NCBI GenBank assembly: GCA_025677835.1 | Contig: JAIXMR010000022.1 | Coordinates: forward strand, 186,001 to 250,000 | From: Sporodiniella umbellata | Taxonomy: Eukaryota; Mucoromycota; Mucoromycetes; Mucorales; Rhizopodaceae | Length of the DNA stretch: 64,000 bases | Direction: 5' to 3' | In this document: piece by piece, positions 32,522-44,574 of the stretch | Layout of the letters: every line of letters begins with the position of its first letter | Position numbering within the stretch: position 1 is the first letter of the stretch | Notes under the pieces: generated by a model | The model's input: only the letters and a program-made list of their open reading frames with translations | Told to the model about the DNA's origin: nothing | The model's database searches: none | Program-made: the position numbers and the translations under genes

Positions 32522-33827
32522 ATGAATACCATTGACATTCCAGCGATTGGATTGGAAGAGGATCAAACACAAGCTGTTATTGAAAAACTTTATGAAATCA
32601 AAGCTGTTTCAAAGGATGTGAGAAGCCGAGAATTCCAATTAGAACAGGCAACTATTTGGAACAGTTGGATTGTTAGAGAAAGTCTTTACAAGAAAAAGCC
32701 TGAAAGACTTCCTTCATTAGCGCGAGGATTGTTCACAAAAAACACAAACGGAAAGCAAAGTATTGTAGCTAGAGGTTATGATAAGTTTTTTAATGTACTT
32801 GAGACAGGCGCAACTCAGGTAAAATAGCCTTCACCCCCCTTTCTCCCCCCCTTTTTTTTTTTCTCTCTCTCTTTATATTTCATTGTTCTTTCTATTGAGC
32901 GAGCCTATTTATGTTAGTGGCCAGCGCTTGAGTCAGACACCCTCGGCCCTTATGAAATAACAGCAAAAGAAAACGGATGTATTATTTTTATTGCTGCGTT
33001 ATCTGAAGATAAGTTAGTGGTTACTTCAAAGCATTCAATTCCTGAGAATAAGACAGACCCTCAAGCACATGCAGGTGTGGGATATAACTGGTTGATCGAT
33101 CATCTGGCATCAGTTGAGAAGGAGGAACGCGACTTGGCCTGTTGGTTGTCTGAAAAGAATGTGACTTTAGTAGCAGAAGTAGGCGCAGCATACACATTTT
33201 TTTATTATTATTATTTCACAAGCCATTCTTATTGATTAATTGTTATTTCATTAGCTTTGTGACGACGATTTTCAACAACACATTTTACCATATACAGGCA
33301 AGCTTCGTGGACTGTACCTTCATGGTATCAACTACAATACTGCCACGCTTAAAACGCTTCCAAGTGCCACTGTACAACAGGTAGCAAACGCGCTCGGTAT
33401 GCATAGGACAGAGTACAAAACATACCAGACAATCCAAGAAGTCAAAAAGTTTGGACAGACCATGCAACTCACAGGTTGTTATGATGGACGTGAGATAGAG
33501 GGAGTCGTAGTCCGGTGTAAGAAAGCTGGAAATGACTTTATGTTCAAAATCAAGAACGAGCAATACCTACAATATAGAGAATACCGGGAGATGACCAAAG
33601 CTGTCTTACAAGTGACAAAAGACGGAAATCTGTCTCTTAACCTTGAAAAGAAAATCAAAACGAAATACCCAAAGACAGAGTTCTACCTAGACTGGTTAAA
33701 TGCAATGATCGAGAAACACCCAGAATGGTTTGTAGACTACAAATCAGAAAAAGGTATCATTTTCACTCGCGAGCAGTTTGAAAAGTACTGGAAAGAGACT
33801 GGACCTACTCTTTCTATTCAACAATAA
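32522..33827 (+). CDS. TRL1: Stand-alone fungal tRNA ligase (Trl1 ligase domain only)
   Basis: Three exons, 32522-32818, 32918-33178 and 33255-33827, give 376 residues. The nucleotidyltransferase motif I is KENGCIIFIAAL with the adenylated Lys; other blocks are FNVLETGATQW before it, NKTDPQAHAGVGYNWL, ALGMHRTEYKTYQTI, REIEGVVVRCKK (motif IV-like) and FMFKIKNEQYLQYREYRE (motif V region). The helical C-terminal domain of Rnl1/Trl1 ligases closes the protein. In yeast Trl1 this domain is fused to kinase and phosphodiesterase domains (over 800 residues). Here a stop follows directly, and no kinase P-loop lies downstream. A monofunctional ligase has been reported for Mucorales, so this is a lineage trait, not a truncation. 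It seals tRNA exons after splicing. Confidence 0.9.
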
Positions 33828-34867
33828 TAATAATAAAAAGACTCTTTTTGATCCCCTGTAAAACTGTAGTACTTTTTTTTTTTTTTCCTGTACAGTATCT
33901 TGAAACAATAGTTTATTAGTCCAAGTGTACTATTTAATGAACTTTGAAAGTTGGGTATATGCAAGTAAATATACGCCGTTGATATATTTTGACAATCGGC
34001 GTTATTAACATGAATACTCATAAGAAAACGCGATGAAACAAATATTTGTAACAAGCCGTACTGGTATTTTTGCACCACTTTACTTTTTTTCTTTTTGGTA
34101 ATTAAAGCATAAAAAAAAAATATCCATATCCTTTTAGAGGTTGTTCTATTTCTCTGTTGACTTATTGACCTCATTCCCATTATTACATTGTTGACTTTAA
34201 TAAAATTGTAGGTCATAAACATACGGATCTTTTTTTTGGTTTCAACCAATCATTTTGCCATAAAAACTTATGAAAGCCAACCTCGCTCTTTTCTGCTTCC
34301 CAAAACTGTGCTATTGAGTTCAAGAGAGTAAGTGAAAAGATACCGATGTATGTAGCGAATAGTAATGGCTTTTGAGTTTAGAAGTTTTTTAGTTTTTCTT
34401 TTCTTGTTTTTTACGCCAACTACTATTAAGCCTGTGATAGAAATAATAGCGAAAGGGATATTGGATTCACTCAAGCCAGCGTCAATCATTTTTTGCTCTT
34501 TGCTCAAGATATGCTTCCGATCTACCTTTTTACAGCTTTAAAAAATGCATCCAAGACATATACTCTACTGCTTGAACCATTTCTAGGCAGTTTAGATATG
34601 GACATCAAATTACTTTACAAAAAAGTGTTTATATTTTTTTTGCGTAACAAGCAGCTTGGTCTGTAAAGTGGTTTGGGGTTTTAATTTTAATTGGTCAGTG
34701 AAGTCGGTTTTGATTGGCTATTTCATTGCGTCTTGGAAGCACTGTATTTTTCAAATAAAAAAAGCGGTGTCTGAATTATTGACCTTACAATCTAGTTGCA
34801 CACCTTTCATTTTTACTTTCTTTTTTGAAGTTGTATTATCTCTTAAAGAAAAAATAAAAATAAAAAA
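33828..34867. other. Intergenic; possible small membrane-protein exon on minus strand
   Basis: 1.04 kb. A minus-strand frame around 34507-34270 has MIDAGLSESNIPFAIISI continuing to a Lys-rich stretch. That could be an exon of a small membrane protein, but no convincing neighbouring exons or start context were found, so no gene is called. Confidence 0.3.
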
Positions 34868-36155
34868 ATGTCCTCTAAAAGGTAGTTTGTCTCATAAAAG
34901 CTTTTCCCTTGTTTTTTCTTATTGCTAAAGTACAAAATAGTAAATCAAGATCAGATTACATTTGCCGTGTTCGGTTCCGTAACACTTTACCGCCCATACC
35001 ATTTGCACCCAAGATGCTTACAATTCCCTCACTTATTGACCGACACAATCCTTACCAATCTAATAGTTTGATAGAACAGACACCTCATTCATTTACAATG
35101 GATCAAAGTTCATCCATTCCTTTTGATAAGGCTTTTATCGACAATCTAGATATATTAGAAAACAATGCTGATCGTGGTAAGTTGAGTAAAAAAAAAAAAA
35201 AACTTTGGTACTTATATAAAATCTTAGCAACCATGGTGAACATATCAGAAGAAGACAAAATTTTACTTTCTGCGCCTCGCGATGGCGATGTAGGTGCTGG
35301 TTCAGCTAGTCGCAGACCTAATGTTACTTGGCTACGTCGCTCAGAATACATTGCACATGAAGCGCGTGTCATAAAGAGCCGCAAGGAAGGTGTGGAGAAC
35401 AAATTCGCGCGATCAGGCGAGTCTGCTCGAAAGCGCAATTATGACAGTATAGAAGACCAAGTAGCTGGAATCGAAAATACTTTTCGACCAGTACCTCAAG
35501 ATTTACAACACCCTCAAACCAAATCGCGAGCAAAGAAGATTACTCCTCTTTTGCCCGATATGGCCTGTTGGGAAAATATCTATACTATTGGTCAATTCAG
35601 TGCTGAGCCAGCAGATGAGTTACGAAAGGCAAAGAGAAGGGCTGTGGCTCACCAACCAGGCCAACCACGCCCTTCAGCTTTGGATGGTACAGACCGTGGT
35701 ATCTTGAGACCTATGGTCAACCCTCATGACTCCAGCGATACCTATTTGGTCTGGTTCTTACCTAACAGCGATAGTACATCGCGTCTAGTACAACAAAAAG
35801 AAGACTCTACTCTCAGCTTATCTGGGGAGGTAAGGCTTTGTACTTTTCATCAATTTTTTCTCATGGTTCTTTTTTCTTAGCGCTTGACTTACAATGCTGT
35901 ATGTGACTACGAATATAACAACGATGCTAGTGCAGGAACAAAATATTTATTATTGTCTAATCACGATGATGGCGAAGGTGAATCAGTTGTATATTGCCCT
36001 ATCAGAAGCAAGATGAATGTCCGAAAGAAGAGAGCTTTGGTAAAAAAAATAGCTTAAAAAAACAGAAATAATATTTACACTTTCTTTAGAGTGCCAAACT
36101 GAAGTATTTGGACGACTATGAAAAGCCAAATGTGCTCACGGTGACATACACTTGA
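34868..36155 (+). CDS. PAF1: Paf1, subunit of the RNA polymerase II Paf1 complex
   Basis: Elongation factor that, within Paf1C, links Pol II to H2B ubiquitylation and H3K4/K36 methylation. A 14-nt first exon (34868-34881, MSSK plus two bases) splices to 34941, restoring KSRSDYICRVRFRNTLPPI followed by PFAPKML, the conserved N-terminal Paf1 signature. Later blocks are RPNVTWLRRSEYIAHEA, IEDQVAGIENTF, LLPDMACWENIYTIGQF, DTYLVWFLPN, ERLTYNAVCDYEYN and RSKMNVRKKRAL. It ends at 36155 just after the conserved core, so it lacks the long acidic tail of animal Paf1. About five exons. If the Lge1-like call at 26.9-28.2 kb is right, two H2B-ubiquitylation factors share this window. Confidence 0.9.
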
Positions 36156-36867
36156 TCAAGAAAATAACATAGTTTTCTAATAAAATCAACACATCTATCT
36201 GTATTCAATGGATCGGATTATAAGGCTCGTATATGTCATTGACAAGATGTCAATAAGTAGTCATACATAGTCATTGTTAGGCCCGGTTGGGCCTGTTCAG
36301 ATTCAAACTAGTAAGAGGACTTTGTGTTCTCTGCATGCTTTATGTGAATGCCAGTATATCTGGTTTATCTTTGGATGATTCTCAGATGCATTGCTTTTGT
36401 GGGAGAGAGGGATCATGTTACTGTTCCAAAAAGCCCTTTTTTTTTCTTAAAATGACTAAAAACTTAATATACTATGAACTAAGAGGTTAAAACATCTTTA
36501 CATATAAACAATAGGCTATAAATGATCGAAGTGCATAAAAATAGGCGTATCCTTAAATGCCTTAAGGAACTCATTAGACAGCATAACTTTTAGTTCAAAT
36601 AAGGTTTGAGAAAGTCATTATAGTGATATTGGTTGTTGGCAATAGCCATCTGTCAAAATCATTGGCTACCATAGAGACACTGCAAAAAAAAAAAAAAAAA
36701 AAAAAAAGTAGTGTCGCTTTACTAAATAAAAAAATACCTTATGCAGTTCAATCAAGCATTACTACGAACAGCTCGGTATTTTAAATCGTTTTGGGAAAAC
36801 AAACAAAGAGTGAATGCCAAAAAAAAGAAAAGGCATATTTTTTTTTTTTTGAAGTAAAAAAATTAAA
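36156..36867. other. Intergenic with two tandem stem-loops
   Basis: 0.7 kb after PAF1. Two perfect inverted repeats sit about 25 bp apart: ATTGACA-AGA-TGTCAAT (36238-36254) and AGGCCC-GGTT-GGGCCT (36279-36294). An A23 run follows (about 36684-36707). No supported gene. Confidence 0.5.
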
Positions 36868-39800
36868 ATGGAAGAGCATGGTAACATCTTTGACAACGCA
36901 TTTATTTATTTTTTTATGGAGAAATTAACTTAAAATGAAGCTATATGTAGAGTATGTCGAATGGGTCCTTCTTCCACTCAGCTTTTATTTCATCCCTGCA
37001 AATGCTCTGGCAGTATAAAATACATTCACCAAGATTGGTATATATGCATTCGGCTACAGAGAAAAAAAAAAAAAGAAAACCACTAAACGATTAGATCTGT
37101 TATAGTTTGCTAGAATGGCTTTCACACAGTAAAAAACAGTAAGCGGCTTTTTTTTGTTTGGATAGTACTTATTCTACTTTTTAAGATATTGTGAAGTGTG
37201 CGAGTACGCCTTTGTGTTTACGTCTGTCTACCGAAAAGACATGCCCTCTCGTATTCCGATCTATATTTTATTCCAGAACGGGCTTCAACAGCTATTCGCA
37301 TTAACACTGTACTCGATTCGATCTCTAATCGCTTTATGTGTCTGGTTAATCTTCTTGCCGCTCCTTACCCTCTGGGTGTGGAAACTGTATCTATGGATAA
37401 TGACTGATAGAGAGAACACTTTTGTAGCCATACCGGTCTCTATTCAACACAGCGCACACTACTTAACTACGTAAACTAATTCACCAACCGTGTATCTACA
37501 AACTAAGCAATTTTGATATTTAGAAAACAATGCTTGGACGATTGTTTTTACGGACTGGCAATCATGGTTGCAGTAATTCTATTTGCGGTTACTGGATATG
37601 TGTTTAAGGAATGGGTAATCCGTACAGCGGCGCAGTTAGAAACTAAAGAGAACGAAGCGCCTCGACGGGCCTCGGGCGCCAATACACTACAACAAGACCA
37701 GGAACAACTCAGGATTCGATTAGAACAGCTTAGCCGAGAGCTAGAGTCTCGAAACCAAGCCAGAAGACCTTCGTTTACAATGCCTAGCGTCAGCGACGAT
37801 TTTTTTGCTGTAATGAGTGCTCCTAACGGAGCTCAGTCACCTTTTGCCGCCTGGCGCGACTATCAACAACAAACAACCCCATCATTCACTCAGACTCGAA
37901 CCTGGCGTGCCAGAGAGTTCAACAATACGCATCAAATTACTGAAAGAGAGGACTATTTTGGTCACCAAGATATACGTCCGCCTGAAATCCAACCACCATT
38001 AAACCTTGTAGAAAGGGAAGAAGAAGAGGCTGCATTTGACTTTATAGAGAGCAAAGATAAAATATTAGAGACCATGGGTATCTATGGCAGCCCTTGGAAC
38101 CTACTCAAAACGCCCTTTTTGATGTCGATCATGATTAGCCTCTGTTTAGGGATCACTGTATGGGTGCCTTATATCATCGGCCAAACCTTCTTATTGGTAA
38201 TACTTTATTTCTTTAGAGAAAAAACACGATGCTGATCCAAAAATATATATATATATATATATATAGGGATTACCGTCGATAGATCGAGTGAAGTATATAA
38301 CTCATTGGATTAGGTTTAAACCGTTATTGATTGAGGCCATGTTTGATCCTTGGACAGAAACATGGGAATCAATTAAGATAGGATTGTCTGATTCTATGAT
38401 CCGCTACAAGACACGAGATCCAGCGACTATCACGCTTAATGTAGTGGCGGGCTACTTTATACTAATTTTGATGGGCTCTTGGTATCTAGACCATGCGGGT
38501 TCTCAGATGAGTCGAACGAGTCTACAGCAACGAACTGTTTGGAAAGTCCTACTGTTTATTTTGCTCGAGTTGATTCTTTTCCCTACCTCGTGTGGACTCT
38601 TCCTTGACCTTTCTACCCTCCCTTATTTTCAAGCTTCGAGTTTGGTTCACCGCCTAAGCTTTCTTCAAGACAGTCCTTGTTCAGGTATTTTTCTCTATTG
38701 GTTTACCGGCACAGGCTTTATTCAGCTCTTTTTGGAGGTAATATCTCATGTGCGCGAGGTGGTCCGTCCAGGCGTACTCTGGTTTATTCGAGACCCCCAT
38801 GACCCAGAATTCCATCCAATGCAAGAACTTATCCGCCAACCGATTCGTCACCTCCTTTGGCGGTTTGTTTGTCATGTGGCTATCTATTTTCTACTGATTA
38901 TGGTAGGCATGGGCTGTGTAGGCATTGTGGTCTGCAAGGTGACTCCAGTCTGCCCCATACTTTGGACTTTTGAGTGAGTAGATGCCTACCACAATACAAA
39001 CTAATACACATCTTATTTAGCATACCATGGTCTACACTGCCTTTGGATTTGTTGGCTGTCCCTTTTCTTGTGCCTCGCGCAATGAAACATGTCTTGCCAC
39101 GCGAGTTTTCTAAGCGAGCTGTGATGACTTGGTGGCATATCGTGGCACGTGTGCTTCAACTATCCTCATTTATGTTCGGACAACAAGGTGAGATTAGGAG
39201 TAAATCAGGCTATGTCGCTCGAGTGCCTGCCTATGACCGTACAGGATATCATGGATCTCGACCGATGGTTGTGCCAGTAGAGGCGCATACTGGCATTCCT
39301 TTAAACGAAAGAGAGCGAAGGCTAGGTCATCCGGCTGGTTCCGGACCTGGCCAAACCACCATAGTACATATACCCCCTTTGTTCTATCCCCGTATGATTG
39401 TATTTTTACTACTGATTTGGTTTACAGGGTCTATCCTGGTATGCTCTATGGCTTTTGTACCCTGTGAGTGAATATATATAAATACAAGTTATCAAAACAT
39501 ACATACACACGCTAACATACGAATTTTTATTGGTTTCTTAGTGCTGTTTGGGCGTCATGTGTTGGTGGAACTTTTGGGGTTCAAAATAGCGCATGATGTA
39601 TATCCTTTTGCTGCTGGAGCTTGTCTAATGATGGGTATGAGCGCACTGTTTAATGCAGCTTTGCAATATATCACCTTTCTCTATCAGTCTAGAGGAAAGA
39701 TCGATTTGAGGCAATTTCAACGCTCTACGGTCTGCGCTATGCAACAGGTAAATTGAATTTATATTATGTACAACAAACAACTCATACAACTTCCAAGCTA

Positions 39801-40451
39801 TTACGCTATGGATATCTATCTTTACTGCTGGGAGCTGTCATTCCTTTCTTGCTTGGTTGTTGGCTAGATCTCTACATTTTTATCCCTATCAAACTTTCTA
39901 TCCACCATGTAGAAAAGATTGATTTGTACATTTTTCAGGTAAAAAAACCAAACAAATATATAAAAAAAACAAGTGACTTATTGCAAGCGTAAAGGATTGG
40001 TCTGTGGGTGTAGTCAGTCTGAGTTTGGTGTATGGCCTAATGGATCTTGTTCCAGGCCATATTACTAGACCATCTTGGAGAGAAATTGATTGGGCAACCA
40101 TTGATCTTTGGAAGTCTACTCGAAGCCTGTTTGCACCTTTTATCGTCAGTCTAGCGCTGGTTAATGTTGTTCCAAGCCTGTTTACTTTTGGTCTTCTTTA
40201 CGTATTAGGTAAGAAAAGCAATTCTCTACAGAACCCTTTCTGACTTTATTATTGATTTTGCAGCCATTGAGGACCCTTCCATCCGAATGTTGGTATTCCG
40301 ATGTGCTTATCCTCTGTTACTTTGTACCGGCTTGTGTATTTTAGTTGGAATGATGCTCTTGCGATTGCTTCATATGTGGGTAGGTAAGATTAGAGACGAT
40401 ACATATCTTGTGAGCCGACTGTTGCATAACGTCGAGACATCCTCTCCTTAA
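36868..40451 (+). CDS. DOA10: Doa10/MARCH6 ER membrane RING-CH ubiquitin ligase
   Basis: E3 ligase of ER-associated degradation. Eleven exons join in frame: 36868-36880, 36941-37037, 37106-37138, 37186-37470, 37524-38196, 38267-38973, 39021-39463, 39542-39747, 39798-39938, 39995-40208, 40264-40451; total 999 residues. The N-terminal RING-CH is spread over four exons: CRVCRMG, FHPCKCSGSIKYIHQDC, LLEWLSHSKK and QYCEVC. It has all eight zinc ligands, with the HQDC Cys codon split by intron 2. FTSVYRKDMPSRIP leads into multiple membrane helices, the TEB4-type central region (FRPGVLWFIRDPHDPEF-like block, 38760-38820) and the conserved C-terminus with VGKIRDDTYLVSRLLHN. The length resembles animal MARCH6 (about 910) rather than yeast Doa10 (1319). 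Confidence 0.93.
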
Positions 40452-41048
40452 ATTATCTGATAAATTCGTAATACATTGGCATTCGTATTTCCAAACAAAT
40501 TGCTTACAATTTGCTCGTTTTCGGGCTTTCTGACGAGAGAACACATGTTTTTTTTCCTTATTCTTGTATTCGCGTTGACCCTATCCTGAAGGCCCTTTGG
40601 CAACTTCAATTTATTTCTGATTATTGCAAATAGACTGGGTCCCTTTTTATTATTATTATTCGGAAAAAACGTGTATAAACACACGAAAAAAAGATAGCAA
40701 GGAACGAGTAATCAGAAAGGAAAACAAGAAAAACAAAAGAAAAAGCTCACTGATCGATCTGCAAAGCCAAAGCCAAAAAAAAAAAAAGGAAAAACCAATT
40801 TCTCTTTCTCTACAAAAGCCACGAATGTTTATTTGGTGTTGAGCCAATAAATTTAATTTCTCTGTAATTTATTGAGAATAATTGAAGTCAGAGTAGTACA
40901 AAGTAAGGACAATAAGTGAGCAGGAACCTCTTTAACTCAGTCATCAGGTATATATAAGCCAAAGAAAAAAAAAGAGGGATTCCTTTGTTCAAACCAACCA
41001 CTCCTTTTTTATATATATTTTCTTTAAAGAAAAGATCAAACAAAACCA
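40452..41048. promoter_or_regulatory. Intergenic upstream of DPBB gene
   Basis: 0.6 kb. A TATATATAAG-like box near 40949-40958 lies about 95 bp upstream of the DPBB start and could be its TATA element. A/T-rich elsewhere, no gene. Confidence 0.4.
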
Positions 41049-41896
41049 ATGCGTTTTTCCCTTCCCTCTCTTTTTACATTTACTACCATTTTATCCAGCG
41101 CTATTGTGTTGGTCGCCAAATCTGCCCCAGTGGACGATCTGGCTTTATCAGACTTTACTCACGATCTGTCCTTACTTCCTGTTGATCAGGCTGAATTGGA
41201 AAAGCGATGGAAGAAGCACACCCAAAAGAAATACAGCCAAAAGAAGCACGGTCAAAAGAAGAAACCAGCGAAAAAGCATAGCCAAAAGAAGAAACCAACG
41301 AAAAAGCATAACCAAAAGAAAATCACAAAAAAGGGCAAAAGGCCAGGCCAAGACCAAAAATACAGACGCCCTTACTGGTTTACGACCAAACGACATACAA
41401 CCAGAAGACATACGACCAAGAAGCGTACGACTAAGAAGTATACTACGCAACGACACACCACGCGAAAGCCAAAGACAACACGACCTGTACCTACCCAGCC
41501 TGTCACTCCCCCACCAGAGCCTACCCAAAGCCCTGGAGGTCAAGTCTTTTCGGGTGACGGTACATACTATACTCCCGCCTTGGGATCTTGTGGTACAGAT
41601 AATACAGAACAAGAACTTGTGGCTGCTTTGGTAACTATTAATGATAACAATCCTAATAATATTAAACACATATCCAATAGAATGGAGCTCAGATGCAAAA
41701 CCCTCCTAACCCTAACTTGAACCCTATTTGTGGTCGGTATGCAACTGCCAAAGGGCCTAAAGGTTCAGTGCGTGTCAAGATTGTAGATACATGTGGTCCT
41801 TGTCGTTACGGCGATCTTGACTTAAGTCCTGCTGCTTTTGGCCGAATTGGTAATTTTGACGATGGTCGTATCAAGATCACTTGGACTTGGGATTAA
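41049..41896 (+). CDS. Secreted double-psi beta-barrel protein with cationic repeats
   Basis: Two exons (41049-41630, 41681-41896) encode 265 residues. A signal peptide (MRFSLPSLFTFTTILSSAIV, cleavage near Ala26) is followed by a short propeptide and a Kex2-type site LEKR (residues about 50-53). Next come Lys/Gln/His repeats (TQKKYSQKKHGQKKK, KKHSQKKKPTKKHNQ), Thr/His/Arg repeats (TTKRHTTRRHTTKK) and a Pro/Thr linker. The C-terminal ~95 residues are an RlpA/expansin/barwin-like barrel: GDGTYYTPALGSCG, LNGAQMQNPPNPN, CGRYATAKG, VKIVDTCGPC, LDLSPAAFGRI. It resembles small fungal riboflavin-aldehyde-forming-enzyme-like and expansin-like proteins; a wall-binding role is inferred and no catalysis is claimed. 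Confidence 0.85.
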
Positions 41897-42714
41897 AGTT
41901 TTCTGTGTTTCTTTTGTAACACAAAATGCAGAAATCAATTATTGAATAAAATCATCTTTATTGCCATTGTCTGTGCAGCTTCAATGATTGTCATTTGATG
42001 TATCCTTTTCGTTGGCTGTAAGTTTCACTTAAAAAAAAACAAAGAGGGGAAGAATACTCTCTTTACATATTATGTGAGGGACAAACATAAAAAAAAAAAA
42101 AAAATAGAAGGGGCGAGAACCTTAAAAGCCTTTTAAAAGAAAAGGTGACATAAAAAGCAATTTCAACATATTTAGAAACGTGTATAAGTAGGTGAAACAT
42201 AGGCAGTGTACGAGAAGAGTCGCGAAAAAAGACTTAAATAGAACGTTTGTAGGTAGCACAGAGACCACCTAAACTAAGCAACGACTCGTTCTTTCTATGG
42301 TTGTCAAAATAAACAAACATCGTTCTGTATTCTCTTAGTACCTTATAATATACATACACAAATACACATCGTACCACTTTTTGCTCTTGAACATCTTTTC
42401 ATTATTCTTATTTTACTTTTGTATATAAAATAAATGGGAGCACAAACAGATTTTGTTTATGTCATTTGCAAAGAAACATTACGTTGTTTATATAAGGTTT
42501 GGGGGAAAGAGCAATCTGGGGGGAGAGGCAGGCAAGTCTATTAAATAAATAGATTATCTACACACACACACATGTACATACTTTTATAAACCTTTTTACA
42601 AACTTGTTTTAATTAAACCTTTTTTTTTTCTTTTTCTTTTTATTTCTTTTCTATACATTATTGTTTCCATCTTCATCTTTTTCTTTTTGTTTACTCCTCA
42701 AATAGTATATCCTA
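41897..42714. other. Intergenic, no gene seen
   Basis: 0.8 kb holding the DPBB 3' end (AATAAA near 41945) and the promoter of the Zn2Cys6 gene, which ends in a pyrimidine-rich T/C tract directly upstream of the ATG. No ORF supported. Confidence 0.4.
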
Positions 42715-43827
42715 ATGAACACTGTACTCAACAACACCTTATATAATAACTATTCAGCTCTAGACGACAGCCATCTGATTAACGCCTTTCAACAAATCAA
42801 TACGGACAGTGCCGAATCATCAATACCCATTAGCCAGAACGAGCCTAGACAACCCAAGAAAGCAGGCCGTCCCCATAAACTCAAAGGGCAAGAAAAGAAA
42901 CGGATTTCAAAGCGAAGTCAGGTCAAGAATGCATGTGGTAAGTAGCCATATTCAAGACAAGTACATCCACATGCGCATATACACAGCTCTAAATTTGTTC
43001 ATGTATCAAAGTGTGTATATGTGTGTGTGTGTATGTGTGTGACAGGATAGGCTCACGTGTATGTGCGTATATTGATTATTGAAACAATATAGTAAATTGT
43101 CAAAAAGCATGTAAAAAGTGCGATGATGGGAGGGCTTGTCAACGTTGCATCAAGTTTGGTATGGCAGATACATGTGTTGACTCTCCGAGAAAAGAGCGCA
43201 AGAAAGGGTTTAAGCGAGGACCTTACAGAAAGCGAGGTAGATGCTGAAAAAAAATAAATGAAAAAAAAACTGAGAGAAATATTCAAAGCTAACCTGATGT
43301 TTTTTTTTTTGTTTTTTTGTTTTTTAGAAAAACAAAGCCAAGAGGCAAATGGTGGATGTTTGCCACTTGAGACATCCTCGCTCCTTACCACCCATTTGGG
43401 TTCTTCCCATGTGAATCTGCGTATGCAACCAGCTGATCAGATAGCTGGTGGCTGGAAAGGAGAAGAGAAGGACAGGCTTAGAAAGGAAGAGAAGAGTGAT
43501 CTAATTGTGCCCGGATACTATCCAGAACCCAGTTACTCCATCGGCAACACAAGATCCTCTACCTCTTCACCTATTGACCCTAGCAACAGCATAGCCTCTG
43601 CAGTACACATCAATCCGAACGACCTTCTGCCCCTGTACGACAATGCTTTGTTTGCTTTGCCTAAAACAGAAAACAATATTTTCATCTCTGTCACACCTAA
43701 CTATGACCTCAATAGTATACATGACGCCTTTCGCTATCAGAATCTTGACCTTACACACCCTCCAGATCAATGGCTAAAGAATACATTGTTAGATCACCAA
43801 GATTTTATCACAGGCATCTACAAATAG
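42715..43827 (+). CDS. Zn2Cys6 transcription factor
   Basis: Three exons (42715-42937, 43093-43236, 43328-43827) give 288 residues. A basic lead (KKAGRPHKLKGQ, KRISKRSQ) precedes the binuclear zinc cluster CVNCQKACKKC, then DDGRACQRCIKFGMADTC, which fits C-x2-C-x6-C-x5-C-x2-C-x8-C. A basic KERKKGFKRGPYRKR linker, typical of the Ert1/Gsm1-like group and its Mucorales relatives, follows. Intron 1 cuts within the first Cys pair and contains a TG-rich run. The remaining ~170 residues are Ser/Asn-rich without a recognisable middle-homology or PAS domain. Target genes are unknown. Confidence 0.85.
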
Positions 43828-44574
43828 AGAGACCTCTACTTCTTTTTTTATATATATAATACATAAACGCACAAACAAGTACATATCCATCTATCTATTT
43901 ATATTTGCACACATAAAACAAAATACACACACACATACAATAAACATAAACTAAACAGATGTCGAGTTGTATAAATAAATAAACATATATTTGGATTTAC
44001 TCATTGACTTTATAAAGATAGACATGAATATTTACATACACATACATACATGAAAGAGCAAGACTTTCTTTAAAAGACTCCCATTCCCTTCATAGTCTAT
44101 AAAACTATACACCCGTGAGTCGTCATTGGAGTGGGATGACGAAAAGCTATTATTATTGTCTTGTGTTCCAGAAAAAAAAAAGTTTAAACAGGTTTTAGCA
44201 GGCTCTACTAAAAATGGCTCTTTTTATTGTTCTATTTTCAGTACTCTAAAGTAACAAACAGACTGGCTTACAAAGGTACTTTCAAAGACGACAGAGAGGC
44301 AAATAAATTGGGCCAGCCATGAATCTAGTTTTCAAACATGTTTTTTATAGACTGTCCACATACACATAGTATTCCTCCTTTGTCTCCCCTGCCTCCCCTT
44401 GCTTCATAACTATATATATATATAAATGCTCTTTTTAGTTAGTGAACCGAAAAAGCGGTAAAAAGTACAGCCTACTTTAGGCTATTTGGAGATAAGAAAA
44501 AAAAAAAGAATTTATTTGGTTTCATAACGTTTAAGGCCCTTTATTATTCTTGTTTCAGATAAAAAGAAATACAT
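43828..44574. other. Convergent intergenic region
   Basis: 0.75 kb between two gene 3' ends, with CA-rich and TA-rich patches (for example 43925-43950, 44411-44425). No gene seen. Confidence 0.5.

Noticed and set aside
34268..34507. 79-residue minus-strand frame with one hydrophobic stretch
   Set aside because: Its listed start is not ATG, flanking exons are not convincing and the end is low complexity; kept only as a note.
41104..41669. Two long alternative frames over the DPBB gene
   Set aside because: Produced by the Lys/Thr repeat region in other frames; only the 41049 frame has a signal peptide and joins the conserved barrel.
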